NCBI GenBank assembly: GCA_043743335.1
Contig: JAYTWR010000031.1
Location: 1-64,000, forward strand
From: UBA5216 sp043743335
Lineage (GTDB): Bacteria; Pseudomonadota; Gammaproteobacteria; Burkholderiales; SG8-41
Length of the DNA: 64,000 bases
Reading direction: 5' to 3'
Of the stretch, positions 1-7,466 are shown in pieces. The notes under the pieces were generated by a model. It saw only the letters and a program-made list of their open reading frames with translations. It did no database searches and was not told where the DNA came from. How positions within the stretch are numbered: position 1 is the first letter of the stretch; every line of letters begins with the position of its first letter. A program made the position numbers and the translations under genes.

Positions 1-108
1 CGGTGCTGCCTAACGAATCGAACAGGGCCTGGTCGCTCAGCCCCGCCGAGGCGGCGAAGTCGGTCAGTGCAACGGGCGCGAGGCCCCGGGCGGCCGGCAG
101 GCGGAGGG
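1..108 (-). other. High-GC coding-like fragment abutting the CRISPR array
   Basis: One minus-strand frame is open from the array edge to base 1 and runs off the window. It reads like protein (for example PVALTDFAASAGLSD) and is much richer in GC than the array and cas genes. It has no start codon: an in-frame TAA lies at 119-121, just outside the degenerate repeat. It may be the interior of a gene cut off by the array, or the open frame may be chance in GC-rich DNA. I do not recognise a family. Confidence 0.2.
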
Positions 109-386
109 TGATACACTCTTATTTCTCCGTCGTTATACGCCTGCCCATGTTCCGACACCCCACCATCGGAACGTTTGATACACTCCACGGGCCTAACACA
201 CTCGCGCGCGCCGGGGTTCCGACACCCCACCATCGGAACGTTTGATACACTCTTTAGGGCCGCGCGGCTGCATTCTGGATACGTTCCGACACCCCACCAT
301 CGGAACGTTTGATACACTCCACCGATCCGCGAAGAGCACGACGAGTGGGGTTCCGACACCCCACCATCGGAACGTTTGATACACTC
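82..386 (+). CRISPR. Type II-C CRISPR array, four intact repeats plus one degenerate repeat
   Basis: Four identical 37 bp repeats lie at 149-185, 216-252, 283-319 and 350-386, separated by three 30 bp spacers (186-215, 253-282, 320-349). A fifth 30 bp spacer-sized segment (119-148) is bounded on the left by a repeat relic at 82-118 in which only the last ten bases (TGATACACTC) are kept. Each repeat begins GTTCCGA and contains the inverted match TCGGAAC, so it can fold on itself. Each repeat ends TGATACACTC, which resembles an extended -10 box (TGnTAnnnT). In Neisseria and Campylobacter II-C arrays, repeats of this kind each start a crRNA from such a box. The relic at the left and the terminator at the right imply rightward transcription, towards and convergent with cas2. 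Confidence 0.96.
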
Positions 387-390
387 TGGA

Positions 391-423
391 TGCCGCCAAT
401 TCCTTGAATTGGCGGCATTTTTT
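391..423 (+). terminator. Rho-independent terminator of the CRISPR array
   Basis: A perfect 12 bp stem (391-402 with 406-417, arm TGCCGCCAATTC) with a 3-base loop is followed by six T at 418-423. The T run is on the plus strand, so it ends rightward pre-crRNA transcription immediately before the cas2 stop codon. This is independent support for the direction of the array. Confidence 0.9.
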
Positions 424-756
424 CTAAAAAAGCTCGATTTGTTCCGGAGCATCCGGGGCTATTTTCTTGGCGTTTTTACCGAAGAATTCGCGGGTTAAAC
501 CGTATTGTTTGTCTGTCAGCATGAAAAAAGCCACATGCGCCCCCTCTGGAACAGCGGGTTTCAGACGATCAATTTCTGCTTCGGCGGTGGCCATGGTCGG
601 GAAGTGTTTAAGGTATACCGAGTACTGATGTTGGACGAAGTTTTCCTTCATGAGTTGCTTGCGAAACTGAGTATACGCGCGGACTTCATCCTTGGTCGTG
701 ACGGGACAATCAAAAACTGCGATTACCCACATGACGCGCCAGCCGTTGATGCCCAC
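424..756 (-). CDS. cas2: CRISPR-associated endonuclease Cas2
   Basis: Cas2 is the small dimeric partner of Cas1 in the spacer-integration complex. The protein is 110 aa and shows the family opening MWVIAVFDCPV with the conserved Asp after the first beta strand. YTQFRKQLMKENF and QYSVYLKHF follow, as is usual for type II-C Cas2. The GTG start at 756 overlaps the cas1 stop (TAGTG) and has an AGG a few bases upstream, so translation is probably coupled. An in-frame ATG at 732 would give 102 aa and is a possible alternative. It is the last gene of the leftward cas9-cas1-cas2 operon and ends one base after the T run of the array terminator. Confidence 0.95.
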   Translation of the reverse strand: MGINGWRVMWVIAVFDCPVTTKDEVRAYTQFRKQLMKENFVQHQYSVYLKHFPTMATAEAEIDRLKPAVPEGAHVAFFMLTDKQYGLTREFFGKNAKKIAPDAPEQIELF

Positions 757-1640
757 TAACCTGCGGGCAACATCAGTTGCCCCTTGTTAGTTTCGAGAAT
801 TCGCACGTAGCTTGCTACCGTTTCACGCACGGCAGGTAGCAGCCGGTATGAGTACTTTCCCATAGACACTTCGCTTTCGACGAATTTGACTACATCTTTC
901 TTCGCAGTGCTGTCCATCGGCGCATTATTGTCCAGCTTCCAAACGTGGCGTTCCACGGTGAATCGGTAGGGTTCCATGAAATCATCCGCAAGGTTGAATG
1001 GATTTTCCGTGCTCTTGTGCCCCAGCCCAAGCTCGCAGCTCAGGCCAGCGGCAACGAGTTCTCTGGCGACCAGACTGCGCAGTACGGCATAGCCGTAATT
1101 CAGTCGGGAATTGATGCCATCGGAAGCGCCTTCTTTTTCGCGCTTGAAATCCTCGAACAGGTTTTGCCAGTAGTGACGTGCCGCTTGCCCTTCGCGGTGC
1201 GTGCGGTCGCCAGCTTCAACTTCCGCAACCATCCTTTCCAAACGCAGCGCACCTTTGAGTTCCAATGCGCGAAGTGTTGCCGATTGGGTCAATATCCGCG
1301 CTTTAACAAGCGCTTGCCACAGCGCATTGGGCATCGGCGTACCCATGTGCCCAATCTGCTTGCGCAGGCGCGAGGACGCCGCCCGATTGGCGGCGGTGGG
1401 AAGCATGAGCGCGGCGGGCATGTGAGTATCGTCCGTCACCATCACCGTAGCGCCTGCGCCGCTGAGCGCGCGTAAAGCATTCACGCTCAGTGCGATGGTG
1501 TGATGGTGTAGTACCAGCATGGCGATATCATGTGGCGCGACAAACGCATCATCCATGCCTTCGCGGCGGATGCGTAACCGCCCGATGTCGATATGCAGAT
1601 CGGCGGGGTTTTCGATTAGAAGGATGCGATCCGAAGCCAC
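756..1640 (-). CDS. cas1: CRISPR-associated integrase Cas1
   Basis: Cas1 is the metal-dependent integrase that inserts new spacers at the leader-proximal repeat. At 294 aa it has the usual type II length. The expected metal ligands are visible: Glu at about 150 (THREGQAARHYW), His at about 208 (LGLGHKSTENPFNL) and the acidic cluster at about 219-223 (ADDFMEPYR). Translation starts at GTG, one base after the cas9 stop, and ends overlapping the cas2 start, so the three genes form a tight operon. No csn2 or cas4 is present, which fits subtype II-C. Confidence 0.97.
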   Translation of the reverse strand: MASDRILLIENPADLHIDIGRLRIRREGMDDAFVAPHDIAMLVLHHHTIALSVNALRALSGAGATVMVTDDTHMPAALMLPTAANRAASSRLRKQIGHMGTPMPNALWQALVKARILTQSATLRALELKGALRLERMVAEVEAGDRTHREGQAARHYWQNLFEDFKREKEGASDGINSRLNYGYAVLRSLVARELVAAGLSCELGLGHKSTENPFNLADDFMEPYRFTVERHVWKLDNNAPMDSTAKKDVVKFVESEVSMGKYSYRLLPAVRETVASYVRILETNKGQLMLPAG

Positions 1641-1641
1641 T

Positions 1642-4600
1642 TTAGATTTTTGTCATGTTTGCAAGTGCATTTGCACTGAATTGCGTAGCCCCGGATTCTG
1701 CACCTAACTCAATCCACGAACGCGACTCTGTTATTTCGGCAACACGTACGGTGGCATTTGCAAGTAGTTGATGTATAACGTATTTCTTTCCGTTGCTCGG
1801 ACTAATAAGCGTATCGCCTCGAAAAAAACGGCGCTCGCCATGCTTTAAATTACGGCTTGTTCGATGCGCTCTATACATTGGAACTGAGTCTGCCGTAACA
1901 ACACGTCCTTCACCTTCGATTATGGATACGTAAGCGTAACCGTCGCTAATGTAGTGCTTCACGAATCCTGATCCGTGTTCAATTGGGAATGTGTTCGATC
2001 CGTCCATGAATCCGCGCCCGATACGCTGGTAAACAGCGATACGCTTAATGTTTGTCCGAAACTGTGGATCGTAAATTGTAGTGCTTAAGGCGTCTTTTAC
2101 AGCCTTGCCATCGCTGATAGATTTTTCAAAGGCGGCTGCAACAACTTTTCTCGTGTGATCGCTCACAATATCGGAAATCCCTTTTCGGGCTTTCTCTAGT
2201 GATCCTTTTGCGTCCGTCAACTGAATGAGTGGAATTCGGATAACCGCGCGCGAGCGTCCTTCGTCAGTCCATGTTTTTCGATACGCAGTTTGCTGAAAGA
2301 AATTTCCTGCAATCTGCCGGTCTGTTTTATGCCGAATTTCCGCATTTCGTATAAGTTCTAATGCCTGATCCCGAACGTTACGTAGTGGCGGTTCCACAAA
2401 CAGTTTCATGCGTACAGGCTCACCCGCTTGCCGTCTTTCGGCGAGCGCTTTGTAGTGCGTCGCCATGCGCTGGTAGAGGCTGCGCGACGTTTGGGCGATC
2501 ACGAGTGCGTCAATCAGATGATGACGATGGTCAATACGCTTGTCGATTTTTCGATCAGTGCGATCTATTCCTTTACCATTGTGGCCTTCCCAGTAAGGCT
2601 TGAATTTCTTGAAGTCATCGAGCGAAATTTTTTCGCCATCTTGGTCAAGAACAGGTAGGCCTGCATCGAATCGCGCCTGCGCAATAACCGTTTCCAGTTT
2701 CCAGATGCGGCGCAGGTGCGCCGTTAACGTTCCGCGCGACACAGCAACTGGGGTCGGGCAGATTGCTTGTAACCACTGCACTGCGATTTTGCCTATCCAA
2801 GACGTCTCGTGAAGCTGGCGTTCAGTAAATTCGTCTATTGCTGCCTTATCCAAAGTCTCGTGTTCATACTCATTTAGCATCAACAGCTTAGCTTTTGCGA
2901 ATTGTTTTTTGTTTTCCAATGCTGACGCACAGTATTTAACCGCAGTCCATCGGTCTTCATCATGACCAAAGGCTTCGTATGGGGTGCGATCTCCTTTTGC
3001 ATCATTGCAATGCCGGTGCGCGAGCACCAAGTGATTGCGCTGCTTTCCAACCCGTGTCAACGAGCGTGGGAGGATATGCTCAAAATTTGTGACGTTGCCA
3101 TTGACTGCCTCGCCCAATCCAATGCGATCCCCGCAATAGGGGCAGTGGGTGTCTTGCTGCTCCCAAAGAATGTAACGCAAGACATTTCGCTCGGTGCCAA
3201 GGATTGGAGGATCGTTTGATTCCAGCGACTTCTTGGCTTTTTCCCGCTGCTTGCGATTCTTGTCGATCTTCTTTTCGATCTCTCCGCGCGCTTTAAGCCC
3301 AAGAGCCATGTCGCGAGATAGTTCGATGACGACTTCAGCCGGCGGCTCGCCCAACTTGGCCAATGCTTCATTCACCGCTCGCCTCACAGCTCCCAGCGCA
3401 ACATCTACGACGACATTCCCTGTGGGGGCATGCGGTGGAAGGTAGGTGAGCAATTCACCGGTGGGCGGTGGTGGAGGGTAGCAAATTTGAATAGCAGCAT
3501 GTTCGTCGCAATTGGCATCGCGCATCTGTTTGGTTAGCGTTTCCAGTGCGCGAATCGAGTAGCCAGCACGGCCAGACTCGAAGCCCATATTACCGAGCCG
3601 GTCGAACTTTCCAGAATCAACCAACGTGTTTACGAATTTCACCAAATTTTCATCCAGTACGCGTTTTTCTGTTTTATTCTCCCAGCGCCCGGTTTTCGCG
3701 TTCTTGATATGTTTGTTCTTTGTAAAGCGGTCTTGCCAATTGGGAGTATCAACTTGCTCAGGCGATCCGAGATCAGCGAGGAAGTTGATGATGCGCAACT
3801 GAATTGTTGCATCGTAGCTTTGCCATTGCTCCAACACACCGAGGTCACGCACTACGCGCAGAGTTCGATTGCCGGATAGTTCTTCGCAGCTGGATCGCTC
3901 CATATTTAGCGAGCGGTGAGTGGCAGGCATTAACGCTTGTTTTTCAAGTGCAGCGTAGATTTTCTTGAAGATGAGTTTGCCTTCTTTTGTAATCTCATCG
4001 GGGTTGTTAAGCATGTCGCGAATGACCGACTTTTGTTCTGCTGTGAGAGGCGTTGCCAACCGGCCCATGCCCCAACGCAAGTCGGCCAATTGCTTCTCGA
4101 TGCGGAATGCCTGCATCGCGGGTTGCGCCATCGGTGCGCGCGGGAGGAACGGCTCCAGCATGCAGTTGCCAACCATCGGCGCTACTGATTTCAACGGACG
4201 TTGATAAAAGATGGCCTCGAAAAACTGTTCGCGAATCGAGCGCATTCCACCCAATACAGGATCAGGACGTAACTCCTTCAGAACAGGGTGGTGCTTCTCC
4301 TGCTCGTTCCAGATCGCGGCGAATTCGGCTTCCAGCATATTGCGATGACTGTAGAGGCCGACTTCCTTGAGCCGGAGTGTTTCACCATTCTTGAACCGAT
4401 GCTGTAAATATTGGCCCACGGTATTGCAGTCGGCAGCTTTCATTGCCGCCTCAAGTTTTTCAATGCCTGGTTTGACGACACTCGTGTCGTCATCCTTTTG
4501 CTTTTCAGTCTTGATTTTGAAGCCCCCGGCGTAACCGCGCCTCTTCGCAAGCTTGAGCAAGACACGCAGCAGATCATCAAGGTCGATTTGCTGAATTGCG

Positions 4601-4920
4601 GCTTTCGCACGCAAGCAATGAATGCGCTGACCTTTGTCTGCAGGAATCGCCTTGTGATCGAGGCCGATCAAATCAGCGAGCATTGCTATCCGGCGTAGCC
4701 GCCGTGCGCGCCGTTCAATGACCCGCCGCGCCAAACGCGCTCTGCGCCGCTTTGCCTTTTTGGGTTCGCCAGCTTCGCCAACCGCGTGCGGGAGCACAGG
4801 TTCTGAGAAAATACTCAGCGAGTGATGCGCGATGGTGGCGGGCTCGCAGTTTTCATCGAGCCCAAGCACAATCAAGCCGCAAGACGCAGTGCCGATATCC
4901 AATGCCAGCCGGTAGTTCAT
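1642..4920 (-). CDS. cas9: CRISPR-associated endonuclease Cas9, type II-C
   Basis: RNA-guided DNA endonuclease of 1092 aa, typical of the compact II-C group. RuvC-I carries Asp8 (LALDIGTASCGL). An arginine-rich bridge helix follows at about 57-78. RuvC-II is VVIELSRDMALG, with its Glu at about 531. The HNH domain at about 596-650 holds CPYCG, NFEHILPRS and RHCNDAKGD, so it has paired zinc-type cysteines and Glu-His in place of the more common Asp-His. RuvC-III is HHLIDALVIAQ at about 799-808. The remaining C-terminal part should contain the PAM-interacting region. The ATG has a strong ribosome site (GGGAGG) eight bases upstream. It is transcribed away from the tracrRNA and heads the cas operon. 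The PAM cannot be read from this sequence. Confidence 0.98.
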   Translation of the reverse strand: MNYRLALDIGTASCGLIVLGLDENCEPATIAHHSLSIFSEPVLPHAVGEAGEPKKAKRRRARLARRVIERRARRLRRIAMLADLIGLDHKAIPADKGQRIHCLRAKAAIQQIDLDDLLRVLLKLAKRRGYAGGFKIKTEKQKDDDTSVVKPGIEKLEAAMKAADCNTVGQYLQHRFKNGETLRLKEVGLYSHRNMLEAEFAAIWNEQEKHHPVLKELRPDPVLGGMRSIREQFFEAIFYQRPLKSVAPMVGNCMLEPFLPRAPMAQPAMQAFRIEKQLADLRWGMGRLATPLTAEQKSVIRDMLNNPDEITKEGKLIFKKIYAALEKQALMPATHRSLNMERSSCEELSGNRTLRVVRDLGVLEQWQSYDATIQLRIINFLADLGSPEQVDTPNWQDRFTKNKHIKNAKTGRWENKTEKRVLDENLVKFVNTLVDSGKFDRLGNMGFESGRAGYSIRALETLTKQMRDANCDEHAAIQICYPPPPPTGELLTYLPPHAPTGNVVVDVALGAVRRAVNEALAKLGEPPAEVVIELSRDMALGLKARGEIEKKIDKNRKQREKAKKSLESNDPPILGTERNVLRYILWEQQDTHCPYCGDRIGLGEAVNGNVTNFEHILPRSLTRVGKQRNHLVLAHRHCNDAKGDRTPYEAFGHDEDRWTAVKYCASALENKKQFAKAKLLMLNEYEHETLDKAAIDEFTERQLHETSWIGKIAVQWLQAICPTPVAVSRGTLTAHLRRIWKLETVIAQARFDAGLPVLDQDGEKISLDDFKKFKPYWEGHNGKGIDRTDRKIDKRIDHRHHLIDALVIAQTSRSLYQRMATHYKALAERRQAGEPVRMKLFVEPPLRNVRDQALELIRNAEIRHKTDRQIAGNFFQQTAYRKTWTDEGRSRAVIRIPLIQLTDAKGSLEKARKGISDIVSDHTRKVVAAAFEKSISDGKAVKDALSTTIYDPQFRTNIKRIAVYQRIGRGFMDGSNTFPIEHGSGFVKHYISDGYAYVSIIEGEGRVVTADSVPMYRAHRTSRNLKHGERRFFRGDTLISPSNGKKYVIHQLLANATVRVAEITESRSWIELGAESGATQFSANALANMTKI

Positions 4921-4925
4921 AAAAC

Positions 4926-4958
4926 TTGCCTCCCATCAAGAACTTGGATACCATAATA
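4926..4958. promoter_or_regulatory. Divergent promoter region for tracrRNA (+) and cas9 (-)
   Basis: For the plus strand, TTGCCT (4926-4931) is 17 bases from TACCAT (4949-4954), and the overlapping CATAAT (4952-4957) is another possible -10. Either would start RNA near 4962, the beginning of the anti-repeat. On the minus strand the same bases read TATTAT (4958-4953), a -10 that would give cas9 a short leader with the GGGAGG site. No good -35 is seen for cas9. The two promoters overlap, so the two transcripts probably compete. Confidence 0.45.
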
Positions 4959-4961
4959 CCC

Positions 4962-5057
4962 GTATCGAACGTTCCAATGGTGGGGACTGTCGGCAACAAG
5001 TCGTGGGCTTCGGCCCTACGACACCGATACAAAAGGGCACCTTCGGGTGCCCTTTTT
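4962..5057 (+). ncRNA. tracrRNA
   Basis: About 96 nt. The 5' part (about 4962-4997) is an imperfect complement of the CRISPR repeat: GTATCGAACGTTCC and ATGGTGGGG pair directly. Extra AC and C bases then create the usual bulges before the complementary segments TGTCGG and AAC. It is followed by a hairpin at about 5000-5022 (GTCGT and GGGC against GCCC and ACGAC, TTCG loop). The last element is a terminator hairpin, GGGCACC-TTCG-GGTGCCC, then five T at 5053-5057. This order (anti-repeat, nexus-type hairpin, terminator) is that of known II-C tracrRNAs. Exact ends are inferred from promoter and terminator. Confidence 0.9.
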
Positions 5058-5224
5058 CATATAGAACGCCAGCTTTTGGACGGTGAAGTTGTAAAGTTAA
5101 GTTATCGCCCAAGTCCGGTCAGAGATTACTACGCCGGATGTCCAATATCACGCAGCTTGAGATCACAAAAAAATGATAGCCTTATCGATCACAGGGCGTT
5201 AGTTCATGCCCAAGTTTTTTGCAT

Positions 5225-5956
5225 CTAACCCCGGGCTTTGAGCAGCGGGCCGGTCAACTTCGACAGCGAAGATTGTTGTTTTCCGGCACCATCAAAATTG
5301 ACCGGTGCCAGCCAGTGCATAAACGCGGCTTCTAGTGCTGGCCATTCGCTGTCGATGATGGAAAACCATGCGGTGTCGCGATTCCGGCCCTTGTATACAA
5401 CCGCTTGTCGGAAGATGCCTTCGTACGAAAACCCCAGGCGCTGCGCCGCTGCGCGCGAGGGCAGGTTGTGTGAATCGCACTTCCATTCGTAGCGCCGGTA
5501 GCCGATGGCGAAGGCGTGGCGCATCATCAGGTACATAGATTCCGTCGCAATGGGCGTGCGCTGCATCCGCGGTGAAAATTTGAGATTACCGATTTCGACC
5601 ACGCCGTTGGCGGGATCAATGCGCATATAGGCCGCCACGCCCACGGCTTTTTGCGTGCGCAGGTCAATGATGGCGTGAAACACCGGGTCGTCGCCCTTGG
5701 CTACCGTTTCAACCCACTGCTGGTAATCCGCAAAATCGGCAAACGGCCCGATGGCGAGGTAAGTCCAGTCGGCATCGTTGGGGGCGAGTGCGTTGGCGGC
5801 GTACAAATCTGCGGCGTGCTGCGCGGCGTTGAGCGGCTCGATGCGGCAATAGCGGCCTGTCAGGGTTACGCGTGCGGTGCGCGGCGGGGCTTGCCAGTTC
5901 GGTAGCGGAAAGCCTGTGGCTTGGCCGAAGGTGTTTTTGAGCAGGTCTTTTTTCAT
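5225..5956 (-). CDS. GNAT family N-acetyltransferase (RimJ/RimL type)
   Basis: The 243 aa product resembles the RimJ/RimL-like branch of acetyl-CoA-dependent N-acetyltransferases. It has the N-terminal RVTLTGRYCRIEPL strand, the central VEIGNLKFSPRMQRTPIATES segment where acetyl-CoA binds, and the C-terminal NLPSRAAAQRLGFSYEGIFRQ motif. The substrate cannot be told. I chose the ATG at 5956 over an in-frame TTG at 5974, because the TTG lies inside a copy of the AT-rich dispersed element. No Shine-Dalgarno sequence precedes the ATG. The gene follows the TPR gene by 44 bases on the same strand and may be the last gene of the operon starting at 10796. Confidence 0.85.
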   Translation of the reverse strand: MKKDLLKNTFGQATGFPLPNWQAPPRTARVTLTGRYCRIEPLNAAQHAADLYAANALAPNDADWTYLAIGPFADFADYQQWVETVAKGDDPVFHAIIDLRTQKAVGVAAYMRIDPANGVVEIGNLKFSPRMQRTPIATESMYLMMRHAFAIGYRRYEWKCDSHNLPSRAAAQRLGFSYEGIFRQAVVYKGRNRDTAWFSIIDSEWPALEAAFMHWLAPVNFDGAGKQQSSLSKLTGPLLKARG

Positions 5957-5960
5957 ATAT

Positions 5961-5981
5961 TTCAATAAAATCAATTGCTTA
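5961..5981 (-). repeat. AT-rich IHF-like dispersed element, copy 1
   Basis: Minus strand reads TAAGCAATTGATTTTATTGA plus A, ending five bases before the ATG of the acetyltransferase and occupying the place of its ribosome site. The reverse strand contains AATCAATTGCTTA, which fits the IHF consensus WATCARNNNNTTR. Confidence 0.75.
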
Positions 5982-6000
5982 TGTGAGCAGAGCAGCCTAT

Positions 6001-6921
6001 CTATTTTAAGCGCCGCAACTCCGCCGTAGCGCCTTCATACTCCAGCAGATTCTTCGGGCAGGTGCGCTGCATTTCCTGCAGCAGCGTTTGCGCGCGCGGG
6101 CGTTCGTTTTTCAATAGATGGGATTGCGCCGTGTAAAAACTGGCTTCGCAGCGCAGCTCGCGTTGGCGATTGCTGTCGGGCGTGGCGGTGCTGGCCTGCA
6201 CCGAATTGACATCGGTGCGCCCCATATAGAGCGCTACCAGAGGCGCGGGCCAACCTGCGCGGATGCCGCGTGTGTCGCGCTCAAGCTGGTAATCCGCGTC
6301 ATGGTCGCCGCCGCGCTTGCGCGCGAGAAACAGCCACAGCGCGGTGTAAACATTGCGCTGGTTTTTCAATGCGGTTTCGAGATCAGCCGCAGCGCGCGCA
6401 AACTCTGACAGATAAAACAGCGTGCGTCCGCGCGCAAAATGCACGCCTTCGGCTTTGCCGTCGAGTTGCAGCGCTTTGTCGAAATCCGCCAGCGCGCGCG
6501 CGTAATCGCCTTTCACCGCCAACTCGATGCCGCGGGCGTGATACACCACCGGGTCATCCGGGCGCAGTTTTGCGGCAGCGTCAAAGTCCGCAATGGCGTT
6601 GTCGAAATCGCCTTTGTTGGAATGCGCAGCACCGCGATAATAGTTGGCGTGGCGTACTTTGGCGTCGAGCTTTAGCGCAGCGCTGTGGTCGGTAATGGCG
6701 CGCTCGTAGTCGCCTTTTTCTCCCCACAACATGCCGCGCTGCACGTACCACTGCGCGAGCATTTCGCTGTTGGCTTTGCGCGTTTCGATGGCGGCGGTGC
6801 AATGCTTGATCGCCAAATCCGGGTTGTTGACCGTGGTGCGGCACAAGTCGGCCTCGGTGGTGGGTTGTGCAAGCGCAACTCGGCTGGTGATTAAAAAAAT
6901 CAATAAAATCAAATACTTCAT
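6001..6921 (-). CDS. Secreted TPR-repeat protein
   Basis: 306 aa with a clear signal peptide (MKYLILLIFLITSRVALAQ) and then several tetratricopeptide repeats between about 55 and 190 (for example NKGDFDNAIADFDAAAKLRP and VKGDYARALADFDKALQLDG). TPR proteins of this kind act as periplasmic protein-binding scaffolds; the partner is unknown. The ATG overlaps the TGA of the preceding dehydratase small subunit by four bases, so it is translationally coupled to a catabolic operon. The first codons of the signal peptide are written by copy 2 of the AT-rich element. The C-terminal third has no recognisable domain. Confidence 0.85.
   Translation of the reverse strand: MKYLILLIFLITSRVALAQPTTEADLCRTTVNNPDLAIKHCTAAIETRKANSEMLAQWYVQRGMLWGEKGDYERAITDHSAALKLDAKVRHANYYRGAAHSNKGDFDNAIADFDAAAKLRPDDPVVYHARGIELAVKGDYARALADFDKALQLDGKAEGVHFARGRTLFYLSEFARAAADLETALKNQRNVYTALWLFLARKRGGDHDADYQLERDTRGIRAGWPAPLVALYMGRTDVNSVQASTATPDSNRQRELRCEASFYTAQSHLLKNERPRAQTLLQEMQRTCPKNLLEYEGATAELRRLK
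6900..6920 (-). repeat. AT-rich IHF-like dispersed element, copy 2 (within coding sequence)
   Basis: Minus strand reads TGAAGTATTTGATTTTATTG plus A and encodes the hydrophobic start of the TPR protein signal peptide (KYLILLI). One mismatch to WATCARNNNNTTR (final base). Confidence 0.7.
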
Positions 6922-7466
6922 GCGGATTTACTTTCGCCTTGTTGATCGGCCCACCACTTTTTAAGCCAGCCGCTGTTGCCGCCCAAGGCGACGATTTCTA
7001 ACAGGTCGTCGGGCAGCGGCGGGTATTCGCGGCGGATGTCGCGGGTGTGGTTGATGAAAAAACCGTTACGGAAATCGACTTCGAGTTCGTCGCCGGTGTC
7101 GCAGAATTCAAGCACGTTGACGCAATCGCTCATCACTTTAAGTCCGCAACCCACCGCCGCGCGGTAGCCTAAAAACGGCATGGATTCACACACCAGCCCC
7201 AAGCCCAGTGCCTGCATGGCGATGTAGCCGTTCATTTTGGGCCCCATGCCGAAATTGCGCCCGGCGACGATGATGTCGCCCGGCTGGCAGCGTGTGTGGA
7301 ATCCGGGATCGGTTTCCTCGAACAAATGCGGAATGATGTCTGCCGGATAAAAGTGTCGCCCGATGATAATGCGATTGGGCACCACGCCGCCGGGGTGAGG
7401 CACATCGTGGCCCAGTTTATGGCATCGGCCCTTCAGTATCCACGCGGTGTCGTCGATGGCGCTCAC
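6918..7466 (-). CDS. Aconitase/isopropylmalate dehydratase-like small subunit
   Basis: 182 aa swivel-domain protein of the LeuD/aconitase C-terminal family. It pairs with the large subunit encoded just upstream to form a hydro-lyase. The LeuD-like opening (VVPNRIIIGRHFYPADIIPHLFEETDP) and a GRNFGMGPKMNGYIAMQALG loop are visible. In true LeuD that loop reads like NFGCGSSREHA, so the Cys-Gly-Ser-Ser-Arg-Glu signature is missing, which argues against leucine synthesis. The GTG start overlaps the large-subunit stop (GTGA). Gene context (2-hydroxyacid dehydrogenase, Bug receptor) suggests catabolism of an imported hydroxy acid. Confidence 0.8.
   Translation of the reverse strand: MSAIDDTAWILKGRCHKLGHDVPHPGGVVPNRIIIGRHFYPADIIPHLFEETDPGFHTRCQPGDIIVAGRNFGMGPKMNGYIAMQALGLGLVCESMPFLGYRAAVGCGLKVMSDCVNVLEFCDTGDELEVDFRNGFFINHTRDIRREYPPLPDDLLEIVALGGNSGWLKKWWADQQGESKSA

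Noticed and set aside
186..349. Spacers targeting sequences inside this window
   Set aside because: By eye no spacer matches another part of the window; a computed search would be needed to be certain.
82..386. Array assigned to a type I system because the repeat is palindromic
   Set aside because: The adjacent cas9, the tracrRNA with matching anti-repeat and the absence of any cascade gene fix it as type II-C.
5957..5974. TTG at 5974 as start of the acetyltransferase
   Set aside because: It falls inside the AT-rich element and would add only ILLKY-type residues; the ATG at 5956 is a better start.
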